This document shows, piece by piece, positions 35,535 through 43,589 of a stretch of 64,000 nt of DNA. Position numbers and translations under genes: made by a program. The notes under the pieces are model-generated. The model did not search any database and was not told the origin of the DNA. It worked only from the letters and a program-made list of their open reading frames with translations. Within the stretch, counting starts at the first letter, position 1. Every line of letters starts with the position of its first letter. The stretch comes from Methylobacterium terrae (GTDB taxonomy: Bacteria > Pseudomonadota > Alphaproteobacteria > Rhizobiales > Beijerinckiaceae), in assembly GCF_003173755.1 (NCBI RefSeq), contig NZ_CP029553.1:4426001-4490000 (forward strand), given 5' to 3'.

Positions 35535-36233
35535 TCAGGCGGCGTCGGCCGCGGTCTCGGCCTTGGCGCGCAGGCGCTCCATCACGCGGCCGGCGCTCGG
35601 CCGCGCGCGCGGGCCGAAGCCGGCCTCCTCCAGGCGCTCGCACAGGGATGCGGGCGTCGCCCCCTCGATGATCGCCAGCGCCTCGTCGGAGGCGGCGTCG
35701 GCGGCCTGCGCCTCGCGCAGGCGCCGCAGGGTGGCCTGCGCCTCGGCGAGCGCCGCCGGGCTCCCGGTGCCCACGCCGCGCCGGGCCCGCAGGCGGCGCA
35801 CCGCTTCCGCAGCGCGCGCGATCCGCTGGCCGCGCTCCAGCTCGGCGAGCTGGCGGGTGCCCTGCCGCACCGCCCGGCGCAGGGCCGCGACCTCCGCCGC
35901 GTAGGCCGCACGGGTGGCCTCGAGCGCTTGCGCCTCCGCCTCCATCTCGGCGATCGCCTCGGCGGCCTCGGCCGCCAGGTCCTCGCGCCCGCCGGCGAGC
36001 GCCGCGACGGCGCGGGTCTCGAGATCGGCGATCCGTCCCGCGAGCGCCCCTTGTGCCTTGGCGTCGGCGGCCTCCTGCGCGACGGCGCGCGCCAGGGTGC
36101 GGCGGCTGTCGTCGAGCGCGGCGGCCGCGTCGCGCATCTGCTGCTCCAGGATCAGGAAGGCGTGCTGGTCGTGCAGGTCCTCGGCGGCGCGGGCGGCCGC
36201 ACCCCGGACGAGGGTGGAGAGGAGGTTGAGCAT
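35535..36233 (-). CDS. pspA: PspA/IM30 family protein
   Basis: 232 residues, nearly all coiled-coil helix. The N-terminus (LLSTLVRGAAARAAEDLHDQ) is the amphipathic membrane-binding part; the middle carries LILEQQMRDAAAALDDSRRTLA, the typical PspA/IM30 block, and long Ala/Glu/Arg heptads. Such proteins assemble on stressed inner membranes and protect them. No pspF/pspBC genes are present. Instead a TetR-type gene is divergent, and three copies of one palindrome lie in the 120 bases between, so TetR repression is the likely control. The C-terminal 40 residues are specific to this protein. Confidence 0.8.
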   Translation of the reverse strand: MLNLLSTLVRGAAARAAEDLHDQHAFLILEQQMRDAAAALDDSRRTLARAVAQEAADAKAQGALAGRIADLETRAVAALAGGREDLAAEAAEAIAEMEAEAQALEATRAAYAAEVAALRRAVRQGTRQLAELERGQRIARAAEAVRRLRARRGVGTGSPAALAEAQATLRRLREAQAADAASDEALAIIEGATPASLCERLEEAGFGPRARPSAGRVMERLRAKAETAADAA

Positions 36234-36250
36234 CGCGGGCTCCAGGTTCG

Positions 36251-36321
36251 TGAACGTTGTTCACGATCGCATCCTTCCACAGGTCTGAACGTTGTTCAAG
36301 CGCGATTTTGAACGTTGTTCA
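36251..36321. promoter_or_regulatory. Three TetR-type operators (TGAACGTTGTTCA)
   Basis: TGAACGTTGTTCA occurs exactly three times, at 36251-36263, 36286-36298 and 36309-36321, all in the same orientation. Each is an inverted repeat (TGAAC-N3-GTTCA). The spacing between starts is 35 and 23 bases. The cluster fills the intergenic region between pspA and the tetR gene. Confidence 0.85.
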
Positions 36322-36352
36322 GCGAGAGTTCCTTCGGGGAGAGGTCGGGCGG

Positions 36353-36973
36353 ATGCGCAACGATGAGCGGCGGGAGCGCCTGCGGGAAGCCCTGCTCGAC
36401 GCGGCCGAGCGCACGATCGCGGGGAGCGGCCTGTCGGCGCTGAAGGCCCGCGATCTCGCGAAGGACGTCGGCTGCGCGCTCGGCGCGATCTACACGGCGT
36501 TTCCCGACCTCGACGCGCTGATCCTGGCGGTGAACCTGCGCACGCTCGCCCTGTTCGACCGCGTCATCGCCACGGTCCCGCTCCCGACGGCGCCCGACGG
36601 CCCCGCGACCCCGGCCCAGAAGGACGCAGCGGTGGCGACGCTCGTGCGGCTGGCGGTGGCCTACCTGCACTTCGCCGCCGAGAACCCGGCGCGCTGGCGC
36701 GCCCTGTTCCAGCACCGGGTCACGGACGCGCTGCCCGATTGGTACCTCGTCGAGCAGGTGCGGCTGTTCCGCTACATCGAGGCGCCGCTGCGGGTCCTGC
36801 GCCCGGATCTCGGCGAGCATGACCGCGCCCTCCTCGCCCGCTCGCTGTTCTCCGCCACCCACGGCCTCGTCAGCCTCGGCCTCGACGAGAAGCTGATGGT
36901 GCTGAGCGAACCGGTCCTGCGCGGGCAGATCGAGATCGTGGTGGGGGCGTTGGGGCGGGGGTTGGCGGAGTGA
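36353..36973 (+). CDS. TetR family transcriptional regulator
   Basis: 206 residues from ATG 36353. The N-terminal helix-turn-helix (about 8-55) is typical: LREALLDAAERTIAGSGLSAL, KARDLAKDVGCALGAIYTAF with the recognition helix ending in IYTAFPDLDAL. The ligand domain contains YLHFAAENPARWRALFQHRV, characteristic of the TetR_C WHG branch, and SATHGLVSLGLDEKL. It is divergent from pspA-yiaAB and should bind the three TGAACGTTGTTCA sites, repressing both sides. The frame stays open upstream, but that part runs through the operators and was not included. Confidence 0.87.
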   Translation: MRNDERRERLREALLDAAERTIAGSGLSALKARDLAKDVGCALGAIYTAFPDLDALILAVNLRTLALFDRVIATVPLPTAPDGPATPAQKDAAVATLVRLAVAYLHFAAENPARWRALFQHRVTDALPDWYLVEQVRLFRYIEAPLRVLRPDLGEHDRALLARSLFSATHGLVSLGLDEKLMVLSEPVLRGQIEIVVGALGRGLAE

Positions 36974-37114
36974 GGCCGGCGCCTGTTCCTCGACCCGACC
37001 GGGTGGGCCCTGGCTTCTCGCCTCACCGGGTGATCCGGGGTTTCGCTTTCGCGGCCCCCCGGAGATGACGACGAGGGGATCAGTATCGACGGGGGGATCG
37101 AGCGTGCCGGACAC

Positions 37115-37803
37115 TCACCACGGCAGCGTCTCCCCGCGATAATCCACGTAGGCGCAGCCCCGCTGCCCGAGCCGTCCCTCGATCACCGCCGCCATCCCCT
37201 CGGCACTGGTCGCCACGTCGATGTCGGCCTCCGGCCCGCCCCCATGTCGGTGCGCACCCAGCCCGGATGCATCAGCAGCGTGCCGAAGGGCGCGTCGCGG
37301 TGGCGGGCGGAAAAGGAGCGGGCCAGCGTGTTGAGGGCGGCCTTGCTCGCCCGGTAGCCCTCCCAGGTGCCGCCCTCGTTGAGCGAGACGCTGCCGAGGA
37401 CCGAGCTCATCAGCACCACCAGGCCGCCGGGGGCGATTCTGTCCGCGAAGGCCTCGGCGAAGCGGATCGGGCTCACCGCGTTGGTCTCGTAGAGCTTGAG
37501 CGCGCTCGCCCGGTCGCCCTGCGGCAGCGGCACTCCGGCCCCGTCGGCGACGCCCGCGACGACGAACACGACGTCGAAGCTGCGTCCCGCGAGCGCGTCG
37601 CGCAGGGCCGCCACGCCCGCGTCGTCGTCGATGTCGACCCGGGCGAGGTCGGGCGCGACGGGGCTCAAGGCGGCGAGCGCCGGCGCCTCCCCCCGGGCGG
37701 TGGCCATGACGGCCCAGCCGCGGGCGAGGAAGGCCCGCACCAGCCCGAGCCCCAAGCCCCGCGAGGCTCCGACGACGAGCGCGCTGCGTTCCTGCTGGAC
37801 CAT
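37115..37803 (-). pseudogene. SDR family oxidoreductase gene with a frameshift in a G run
   Basis: From ATG 37803 the frame reads a normal short-chain dehydrogenase: SALVVGASRGLGLGLVRAFL (Rossmann nucleotide site), NAVSPIRFAEAF, LMSSVLGSVS and YRASKAALN (catalytic Tyr and Lys). At HPGWVRTDMG it meets a run of five C (G on the coding strand) at 37239-37243 and continues as nonsense to 37183. One extra G would join it to the other frame, which gives GPEADIDVATSAEGMAAVIE and ends CAYVDYRGETLPW at 37115, a normal SDR end. The break leaves the whole active site intact, so this may be a sequencing error or a slip-prone run. Substrate unknown. Confidence 0.75.
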
Positions 37804-37931
37804 GGCGGTCTCCTTCCCGTCGATTCACCGACGGGAGAGATAGGGGCCGCGCCGGGCCGGCAAGGCTGCGCGGCCCGCCTCGGCCGGGCCGCGTCCGACC
37901 CGGTCCACGCGCCCGTCAGTCCGTGTTCCCG

Positions 37932-38507
37932 TCAGTCCATGTCCCGGCTCGCATCTCCGTCGAGCCCGGCCTCGAGGTCGTCCTCGGCCTCGGCGTCGGA
38001 ATCGTGCGCCTCGAGCCCGGCGGCCTCGGCGAGGTTGCGGGCGGCGCGGCGCAGGAGCTTGCGCAGGCGCCGGCGCTCCTTGTTGTCGAAGCCCTCCAGC
38101 ATCTCGGCCTCGACCTCGTCCCACAGGCCCTCGATCGCCGCGGCCTTGGCCAGGCCCGCCTCGGTCAGGCGCACCCGGACGATGCGGCCGTCCCCGGCCT
38201 CGGTCCGGCGCTCGACCACCCCCATGGCGGCGAGCCGCGTGATGGTCTTCGAGGCGGTGGGCGGGCGCACCCGCAGGGTGGCGGCGAGGTCGCCCATCGT
38301 CATGGTGCCGGCGGCGGCCAGGGCCTGCACCACCTGCTCCTGGCCGGCGAAGAGGTCGAGCTCCGCCAGGCGGTCGCCGATGCGGCCGCGATGGAGGCGC
38401 GCCGCCTGCATCAGGGCCCAGCCGACGCTCTTGGCGCCGGGGGGCCGGAGGCGCTTGGCCGCCCGGCGCGGCGCGTCCACGGCCAAAGCCTGCTCGACCG
38501 CTGCCAT
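37932..38507 (-). CDS. MarR family transcriptional regulator
   Basis: 191 residues. The winged helix-turn-helix occupies about 50-120: AGQEQVVQALAAAGTMTMGDLA, ATLRVRPPTASKTITRLAAMG and the wing VERRTEAGDGRIVRVRLTEAG, all canonical MarR features. The C-terminus is acidic (DSDAEAEDDLEAGLDGD), an unusual 30-residue extension. It reads leftward between the SDR gene and the divergent creatininase-family gene; either may be its target. The ligand is unknown. (The segment covers residues 55-117.). Confidence 0.85.
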   Translation of the reverse strand: MAAVEQALAVDAPRRAAKRLRPPGAKSVGWALMQAARLHRGRIGDRLAELDLFAGQEQVVQALAAAGTMTMGDLAATLRVRPPTASKTITRLAAMGVVERRTEAGDGRIVRVRLTEAGLAKAAAIEGLWDEVEAEMLEGFDNKERRRLRKLLRRAARNLAEAAGLEAHDSDAEAEDDLEAGLDGDASRDMD

Positions 38508-38708
38508 GGCGTGAGGCCCCCGTTATCGAGACGAATCCTGCCGCGCAGGCGCCACGGGCGCAAGGGCGGGCGGGGCGCCGGTCCTGGCGTCCCAAGGCGC
38601 ACATGCCAGCCCGGACGTGACGGCTCGATGACGCCGCCCGGTTTCGGTCCCGTCCCCTGCGGCCTATGCTGGGGCGGCGCGAGCGTCGAAGAAGAAGGAG
38701 CCAAGCGC

Positions 38709-39512
38709 ATGCCGGCCCGGCCCTGGGGCGACCTGACCACCGAGGAGTGCCGCGGCGGCGCCCTGTCGGGCACCGTGGCGGTGCTGCCGGTCGCGGCGGT
38801 CGAGCAGCACGGCCCCCACCTGCCGCTCTCGACCGACGTCGTCATCGCCGAGGGCTACCTCGCCCGGCTCATCGACCTCGTCCCCGACGACCTCGACGTG
38901 CGGGTCCTGCCGGTGCAGGCCGTCGGCCTGTCGCCCGAGCACGCCGATTTCCCCGGGACGCTGACGCTCACCCCCGAGACGGCGCTGAGGGCCTGGGGCG
39001 AGATCGGCGACGGGGTGGCGCGGGCGGGCTGCCCGCGGCTCGTCATCGTGTCCTCGCACGGCGGCAACAGCGCGCTCGTCGACCTCGTGGCCTTAGGCTT
39101 GCGCGGCCGGCACGGGATGGTGGCGGTCACCACCGCCTGGGGCCGGTTCGGCACGCCGCCGGGGCTGTTCCCGGACGACGAGGTGCGCCACGGCATCCAT
39201 GGCGGCGGGATCGAGACGGCGTTGATGCTGGCGCTCCGGCCCGACCTGGTGCGGCGCGGGGCGATCGAGGACTTCGTGCCGGCGACCCGGCAGATCGCGC
39301 GCGACTACACCCACCTGCGGGCCGGGCGCCCGGCCGCCTTCGCCTGGCACGCCCAGGACCTGAACCCGGCCGGCGCCATCGGCGACGCGCGCCTCGGCAG
39401 CGTCGAGGCCGGGCGCGCCCTCCTCGACCACGGCGCCCGCGCCTTCGTCGAACTGCTCGGCGAGGTCGCCCGCTTCACTCTTCCCGAGCCGGTCTCGCGC
39501 CGGGCGGAGTGA
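38709..39512 (+). CDS. Creatininase family protein
   Basis: 267 residues from ATG 38709, with AAGGAG nine bases upstream. Metal-binding motifs of the family are present: [19 protein letters not shown] (Glu and His ligands near 32-36), [10 protein letters not shown] near 120, and [13 protein letters not shown] (Glu) near 162. The family includes creatinine amidohydrolase and mycofactocin MftE, and many members act on formamide-type bonds. No mycofactocin genes are here, so the substrate remains unknown. The frame stays open far upstream over the divergent MarR gene, but the ribosome site and family start support 38709. Confidence 0.85.
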   Translation: MPARPWGDLTTEECRGGALSGTVAVLPVAAVEQHGPHLPLSTDVVIAEGYLARLIDLVPDDLDVRVLPVQAVGLSPEHADFPGTLTLTPETALRAWGEIGDGVARAGCPRLVIVSSHGGNSALVDLVALGLRGRHGMVAVTTAWGRFGTPPGLFPDDEVRHGIHGGGIETALMLALRPDLVRRGAIEDFVPATRQIARDYTHLRAGRPAAFAWHAQDLNPAGAIGDARLGSVEAGRALLDHGARAFVELLGEVARFTLPEPVSRRAE

Positions 39513-39588
39513 CACACTATATCACTCTGCGCCGCGCCGCCCCGGCGGCGCCCCCGCGACCGGTTTCGCTGCAAGAAGACGCCCCCGC

Positions 39589-40551
39589 ATGTCCGACAAG
39601 ATCCCCGTCACAGTGCTCACCGGCTATCTCGGCGCCGGCAAGACCACGCTCCTCAACCGCATCCTCACCGAGCCGCACGGCAAGCGCTACGCCGTGATCG
39701 TCAACGAGTTCGGCGAGATCGGCATCGACAACGACCTCGTGGTCGGCGCCGACGAGGAAGTGTTCGAGATGAACAACGGCTGCATCTGCTGCACCGTGCG
39801 CGGCGACCTGATCCGCATCATGGACGGGCTGATGAAGCGCAAGGGCAAGTTCGACGCGATCATCGTCGAGACCACCGGCCTCGCCGACCCAGCCCCGGTC
39901 GCCCAGACCTTCTTCGTCGACCAGGATGTCGGCGAGGCCGCCACCCTCGACGCCGTGGTGACGGTGGCGGACGCCAAGTGGCTGTCCGAGCGCCTGAAGG
40001 ACGCCCCCGAGGCCAAGAACCAGGTCGCCTTCGCGGACGTGATCCTGCTCAACAAGTCCGACCTCGTCGACGAGGCCGGCCTGGACAGCGTCGAGCGTCA
40101 GATCCGCGCGATCAACCCGTCGGCCGAGATCCACCGCACCCAGCACTGCGCGGTGCCGCTCGCGACGGTCCTCGACCGCAAGGCCTTCGACCTCTCCCGC
40201 ATCATCGAGGTCGAGCCCGATTTCCTCGAGGAGGGCCACCATCACCACCATTCCGACGAGATCCAGTCGATCTCGGCGCGGATTCCCGGCGCGGTCGATC
40301 CCAACAAGTTCATGCCGTGGATCTCCGACCTGACCCAGGTCCAGGGGCCGGACATCCTGCGCTGCAAGGGCATCGTCAGCTTCCCCGACGAGCCGCGCCG
40401 CTTCGTCTTCCAGGGCGTCCACATGATCCTCGACGGCGACCTGCAGGACGAGTGGAAGCCGGGCGACCCGCGGGAATCCCGCGTCGTCTTCATCGGCCGC
40501 CACCTCGACCCGGAGGCGATCCGCCGGGGCTTCGAGGCCTGCCGCGCCTGA
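39589..40551 (+). CDS. CobW/G3E family GTPase (metallochaperone)
   Basis: 320 residues. The Walker A motif [10 protein letters not shown] (11-20), the metal-binding [14 protein letters not shown] (Cys65, 67, 68), the Walker B-like [11 protein letters not shown] and the NKSD guanine motif define the COG0523/G3E family. A His run ([10 protein letters not shown]) near 225 probably binds metal, and a C-terminal CobW_C domain (about 255-318) follows. These proteins insert or deliver metals such as zinc or cobalt. No zinc-uptake-regulator site was found. It follows the creatininase-family gene by 76 bases and could share its transcript. Confidence 0.9.
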   Translation: MSDKIPVTVLTGYLGAGKTTLLNRILTEPHGKRYAVIVNEFGEIGIDNDLVVGADEEVFEMNNGCICCTVRGDLIRIMDGLMKRKGKFDAIIVETTGLADPAPVAQTFFVDQDVGEAATLDAVVTVADAKWLSERLKDAPEAKNQVAFADVILLNKSDLVDEAGLDSVERQIRAINPSAEIHRTQHCAVPLATVLDRKAFDLSRIIEVEPDFLEEGHHHHHSDEIQSISARIPGAVDPNKFMPWISDLTQVQGPDILRCKGIVSFPDEPRRFVFQGVHMILDGDLQDEWKPGDPRESRVVFIGRHLDPEAIRRGFEACRA

Positions 40552-40557
40552 GCGGCC

Positions 40558-40621
40558 GGTCCCCCGCTTGAGCGGGGGCGACCGATCCTGTCGCTTTCGC
40601 GACGTTTGGCGCTTTCGCGCC
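40558..40621 (+). terminator. Hairpin cluster after the CobW gene
   Basis: CCCCCGCT-TG-AGCGGGGG at 40561-40578, framed by GGT and ACC, is a strong stem seven bases past the stop. Two further perfect mini-hairpins with the same loop follow: GTCGC-TTTC-GCGAC (40590-40603) and GGCGC-TTTC-GCGCC (40608-40621). The array probably separates the CobW gene from the riboswitch transcript. Confidence 0.6.
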
Positions 40622-40659
40622 CCGGGCGGCCATGGTAGAGGCTTGGCCGTCCGTTGATG

Positions 40660-40842
40660 GTCGCGGGAGAGACCGGCCCCGAGCCGGCACCGAAGGGGAA
40701 AGGTGCGCCAGCCGTGCTGCGCGCCGAAGCTCTCAGGTCAAAGGACCGCGATCGAGAGGACACTCTGGAGAGGGCGCCACGACGCCCGCCGATGGAGCAA
40801 GCCGGCACCGCCGGCGAATCTCTCAGGCCACCCGAACAGAGT
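40660..40842 (+). promoter_or_regulatory. Tandem glycine riboswitch
   Basis: Two glycine aptamers in a row. Aptamer 1 (about 40660-40762) has GCGGGAGAGACC, the core GCGCCGAAG, CTCTCAGG at 40730-40737 and CAAAGGACCG. Aptamer 2 (about 40763-40842) has CACTCTGGAGAGG, CGCCGATGGAGCAAG, CTCTCAGG at 40820-40827, and closes with ACAGAG, complementary to its opening CTCTGG. These boxes and their order are those of the known glycine riboswitch. It ends 38 bases before the D-amino-acid dehydrogenase start, in whose leader it lies. Binding of glycine would be expected to switch expression on, as for other glycine riboswitches. Confidence 0.9.
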
Positions 40843-40879
40843 TCCAACCCCTGTAACCCGCCGTGACCCGGCGGGAAGG

Positions 40880-42166
40880 ATGGAACGCGTGTCGGGACAG
40901 ACAACCTCCTTCGACCTCATCGTGCTCGGTGCCGGCGTCGTCGGCACCGCCACCGCCTACTGGGCCGCGAAGGCCGGCCTGTCGGTCTGCGTGATCGACC
41001 GCCAGGGCGGCGCAGGCCTCGAGACCAGCTACGCCAATGGCGGCCAGATCTCGGTGAGCCACGCCGAGCCCTGGGCCAACCCAGGCGCGCCGCTCAAGGT
41101 GATGAAGTGGCTGTTCGACGCGCGTGCGCCGCTGCTCTTCACCCCCCGCCTCGACCGGCACCAATGGTCGTGGATCGCCGGCTTCCTGCGCAACTGCACG
41201 CCCGAGCGGGCGCGCCGCAACACCGTCGAGATCGTGCGGCTCGGCGCCTACAGCCGCGCCAAGCTCCAGGAGATCCGCGCCGCCGAGAACCTGGCTTACG
41301 CCGAGAAGACCCTCGGCATCCTGCATTTCTACCGCGACACCAAGGAGTTCGAGGCGGCCAAGCCCGTCGCCGAGCTGATGCGCCAGCACGGCTGCGAGCG
41401 CCGGGTGGTCTCCCGCGACGAGGTGCTGGCGCTCGAGCCGGCCTTCGCGAACGCCATCGACGACGTGGTCGGCGCCACCTACACGGCGGAGGACGAGAGC
41501 GGCGACGCCCGCGCCTTCACCCAGGCGCTCGCCGCACGTACCGCCGCGATGGGCGCGACCTTCCTGTACGGCTCCGAGGCGACGCGGCTGCTGCTCTCCC
41601 CGAACGGCGACCGGATCGCCGGCGTCGAGGCGATGGTGGCCGGCGGTCACCAGCGGCTCACCGCCCCGAACGTCGTCGTGTCGCTCGGCGCGTGGTCGGC
41701 GCCGTTCCTGCGCCGCTACGGCGTCAACCTGGCGATCTACCCGGCCAAGGGCTACTCGGTCTCGATCCCGATCGAGGGCCACAACGGCGCGCCGCAGGTC
41801 AGCCTGACCGACGACGAGTACAAGCTGGTCTACTCGAACCTCGGCACCCACCTGCGGGTCGCCGGCACGGCCGAATTGTCGGGCTACACCCGCCACCTCG
41901 ACGCCGCGCGGGTCGCGGCGATCCTGGAGAACGCCCGGCGCACCTTCCCCAACGCCGGCAACTTCGCCGCCGCTACCGCCTGGAGCGGCCTGCGCCCGAC
42001 CACGCCCTCGAACGTGCCCTATCTCGGCCGCACCCGCATCCGCGGCCTCGTGCTCAATACCGGCCACGGCACGCTCGGCTGGACCATGGCGGCGGGCTCC
42101 GGCCGCATCGCCGCCGACCTCGTGACCGAGCGCGAGACCGAGATCCCGGCGCCGCTGGCGGCGTGA
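40880..42166 (+). CDS. dadA: D-amino-acid dehydrogenase (DadA-like, FAD-dependent)
   Basis: 428 residues. The N-terminal FAD site is clear: FDLIVLGAGVVGTATAYWAA and the acidic residue in CVIDRQGG. ETSYANGGQISVSHAEPWANPG near 47-68 is a strong DadA signature, and WSGLRPTTPSNVPYLGRT with LNTGHGTLGWTMAAGSG at the end are conserved. DadA oxidises D-amino acids to 2-oxo acids in the membrane respiratory system. A glycine riboswitch in its leader suggests glycine or a related compound matters here, perhaps as substrate, so a glycine oxidase role is worth considering. A GTG at 40889 has better spacing from AAGGA and may be the true start. Confidence 0.9.
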   Translation: MERVSGQTTSFDLIVLGAGVVGTATAYWAAKAGLSVCVIDRQGGAGLETSYANGGQISVSHAEPWANPGAPLKVMKWLFDARAPLLFTPRLDRHQWSWIAGFLRNCTPERARRNTVEIVRLGAYSRAKLQEIRAAENLAYAEKTLGILHFYRDTKEFEAAKPVAELMRQHGCERRVVSRDEVLALEPAFANAIDDVVGATYTAEDESGDARAFTQALAARTAAMGATFLYGSEATRLLLSPNGDRIAGVEAMVAGGHQRLTAPNVVVSLGAWSAPFLRRYGVNLAIYPAKGYSVSIPIEGHNGAPQVSLTDDEYKLVYSNLGTHLRVAGTAELSGYTRHLDAARVAAILENARRTFPNAGNFAAATAWSGLRPTTPSNVPYLGRTRIRGLVLNTGHGTLGWTMAAGSGRIAADLVTERETEIPAPLAA

Positions 42167-42175
42167 GGGGGGCGG

Positions 42176-42193
42176 CCCCCGGTGCATCGGGGG
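42176..42193 (+). terminator. Hairpin after dadA
   Basis: CCCCCG (42176-42181) pairs with CGGGGG (42188-42193) over six bases, ten bases past the stop. No T-tract. From there to 42587 (about 390 bases) I see no gene or recognisable element, only open frames without coding character. Confidence 0.4.
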
Positions 42194-42587
42194 TCGAGGC
42201 CCGGGGATTTCTCCTCATTCATCGACGACGGTGCCGGACGGTCGGCGCGACGGAGCTGTGTTTCCGCCTCGGTGATCCGGCCGCTGGCCACCGGGTCGTC
42301 GAGCCGATCCGTGAACCCTGCCCATCTCGACCTCGCGCTCAAGATCGTCTCACTCATGTCGTCGAGGTTCACGACTTTTCCGAGGGGACGCTGACTTCCG
42401 GGATCGCGAGGGGGCTTTGTAAAAGCGGAGCGTGGCCCGGAGCGCCTTCGCTCGGGCCGCTGGTTCACCGGGGCGATGGAGGGTTTCGGCCGCTGGCTCC
42501 GCGAAATCCGCCCTGCCGTCTCCCGGCCGGATCGGGGGCCATCTCGACCGCAGCAAGGATGCTTGCGCTGCTCTCGATACCTCAAGA

Positions 42588-42938
42588 TCAATCCGGCACT
42601 GCTGTGACCAGGCTCGGAATTTCCTGCCCAGGCCTCAAAATCCAGACCGTTTTTACGGTGGGCTCGCGACCATTCGGACACTTCAACGGCCCGCTGCACT
42701 CCCAGTAGAACCCCCACTCGTCTTTGCGGCAGCGGACGACCGGATTTTCGACGCCATGAATTTCAAGCGCGGAGATGAGAGCGCCGGGATGCTCGCGTTT
42801 GAACCCGAACGCCTCGAAGAAAGCTCGCTTCCCTTGCCCGTCAACGCGCGGATCTGGGCTCAAGAGATAACCGGTGACCTTCACCAACGGACAATGGACA
42901 TCCGGCAGGTAGTCGCCAACGGCGAGAAGGCGGTGCAT
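42588..42938 (-). CDS. DUF6883 domain protein
   Basis: 116 residues from ATG 42938, two bases after the stop of the DUF4926 gene. The pattern VKVTGYLLSPDPRVDGQGKRAFFEAFGF, followed by LISALEIHG and the end TVKTVWILRPGQEIPSLVTAVPD, fits the DUF6883 family: K-x-x-x-YLL, GxxKxxFF, an ALxxH block and a C-terminal VWI...LVTAYP. Four Cys-containing positions (CPL, CRKD, ECSG, KCPN) are seen. From memory, DUF6883 and DUF4926 genes are often neighbours in cyanobacteria and other bacteria, like small toxin-antitoxin or immunity modules. No activity is proven. Codon use is less biased than in flanking genes, hinting at transfer. (The first pattern spans residues 19-46.). Confidence 0.72.
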   Translation of the reverse strand: MHRLLAVGDYLPDVHCPLVKVTGYLLSPDPRVDGQGKRAFFEAFGFKREHPGALISALEIHGVENPVVRCRKDEWGFYWECSGPLKCPNGREPTVKTVWILRPGQEIPSLVTAVPD

Positions 42939-42940
42939 TC

Positions 42941-43174
42941 CTACGCGATGCGCACGTCACCGGCCCGCACTGTCACCAGCGCCGCGAAGGGCTCGACGAA
43001 TTCGACCATGAACGCCTCATGGTCGCCGAGCACCTCCACGACCATGCCGCAACTGCCGCTCGGCACGTCCTGACCCTCCCACGTCCGACCAGCGCTCAGA
43101 AGTTCTACCCGCTCGAATTGCTCGGGCGGGCGATCTGTCGGCGCGGTACGGATCATGGGAAAGGTGAAGGCCAT
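42941..43174 (-). CDS. DUF4926 domain protein
   Basis: 77 residues from ATG 43174; ATG 43156 is an alternative. The core FERVELLSAGRTWEGQDVPSGSCGMVVEVLG, then EAFMVEFVEPFAALVTVRAGDV, is the DUF4926 pattern (a small beta-barrel of about 60 residues with xVxL near the start, GxxGxVVEV and VEF). It lies directly upstream of the DUF6883 gene on the same strand. The frame is open further upstream to a TTG at 43444, so the protein may instead be fused to the segment described next. No good ribosome site precedes either ATG. (The core spans residues 22-75; key parts are GMVVEV and MVEFVE.). Confidence 0.62.
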   Translation of the reverse strand: MAFTFPMIRTAPTDRPPEQFERVELLSAGRTWEGQDVPSGSCGMVVEVLGDHEAFMVEFVEPFAALVTVRAGDVRIA

Positions 43175-43194
43175 GTGCGGAATGTAGCCAAAGG

Positions 43195-43536
43195 CTACAC
43201 TGGCACAAGGGCCGGCGGCTCCGCGAACCTCGATGTCCAGCGGTCCGTAGATCCGTCGTCGTGGTCTCGACGAGGGCCGTCGCAATCCATGGTCCAAGGC
43301 ATCGAGGATCGTTCCCCGCGAGCCGTCCGGGTATCGCGTAGTGAGGGCATCCTCGGGCTTGCCAAACGCCCAGAGCACGAAGGCGGGACCACGCCGCATT
43401 CGCCAATGAGCCGGGCCGATCCACTGCGTGGGGCTTCTGGGCAAGCGTGCTCGGTATCCCCTTTCCCGAGGGTGCTGCGTCCTCCTTCAGCAGGGAGGTA
43501 GAACGTTATCAGGGGGGGCTCGTCGAAGTCCATCAT
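43195..43536 (-). CDS. Hypothetical protein, probably frameshifted, upstream of the DUF4926 gene
   Basis: It starts at tandem ATG codons (43536/43533) preceded by GAGAGG at good spacing and reads MMDFDEPPLITFYLPAEGG, then 113 residues in all to 43195. After LGKG the composition turns into unlikely coding sequence. In a second frame the same DNA reads YRARLPRSPTQWIGPAHWRM, RRGPAFVLWAFGKPEDALTTR, DGSRGTILDALDHGLRR and RIYGPLDIEVRG, which looks like real protein and continues into the DUF4926 frame. The switch point is the run CCCC at 43458-43461 (G on the coding strand). One inserted or two deleted G would join the two halves. So this is either a broken third gene of the module or a fusion with the DUF4926 domain. 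(Segments quoted are separate stretches.). Confidence 0.4.
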   Translation of the reverse strand: MMDFDEPPLITFYLPAEGGRSTLGKGDTEHACPEAPRSGSARLIGECGVVPPSCSGRLASPRMPSLRDTRTARGERSSMPWTMDCDGPRRDHDDGSTDRWTSRFAEPPALVPV

Positions 43537-43589
43537 CGTCGCCGGCCTCTCTTCCGGGCGAGCGCTCCTCGACGATGTCGGAGCCCATC

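Noticed and set aside
42194..42587. Possible remnant of a mobile element before the DUF6883 gene
   Set aside because: Short minus-strand frames there look faintly protein-like but match nothing I can name.
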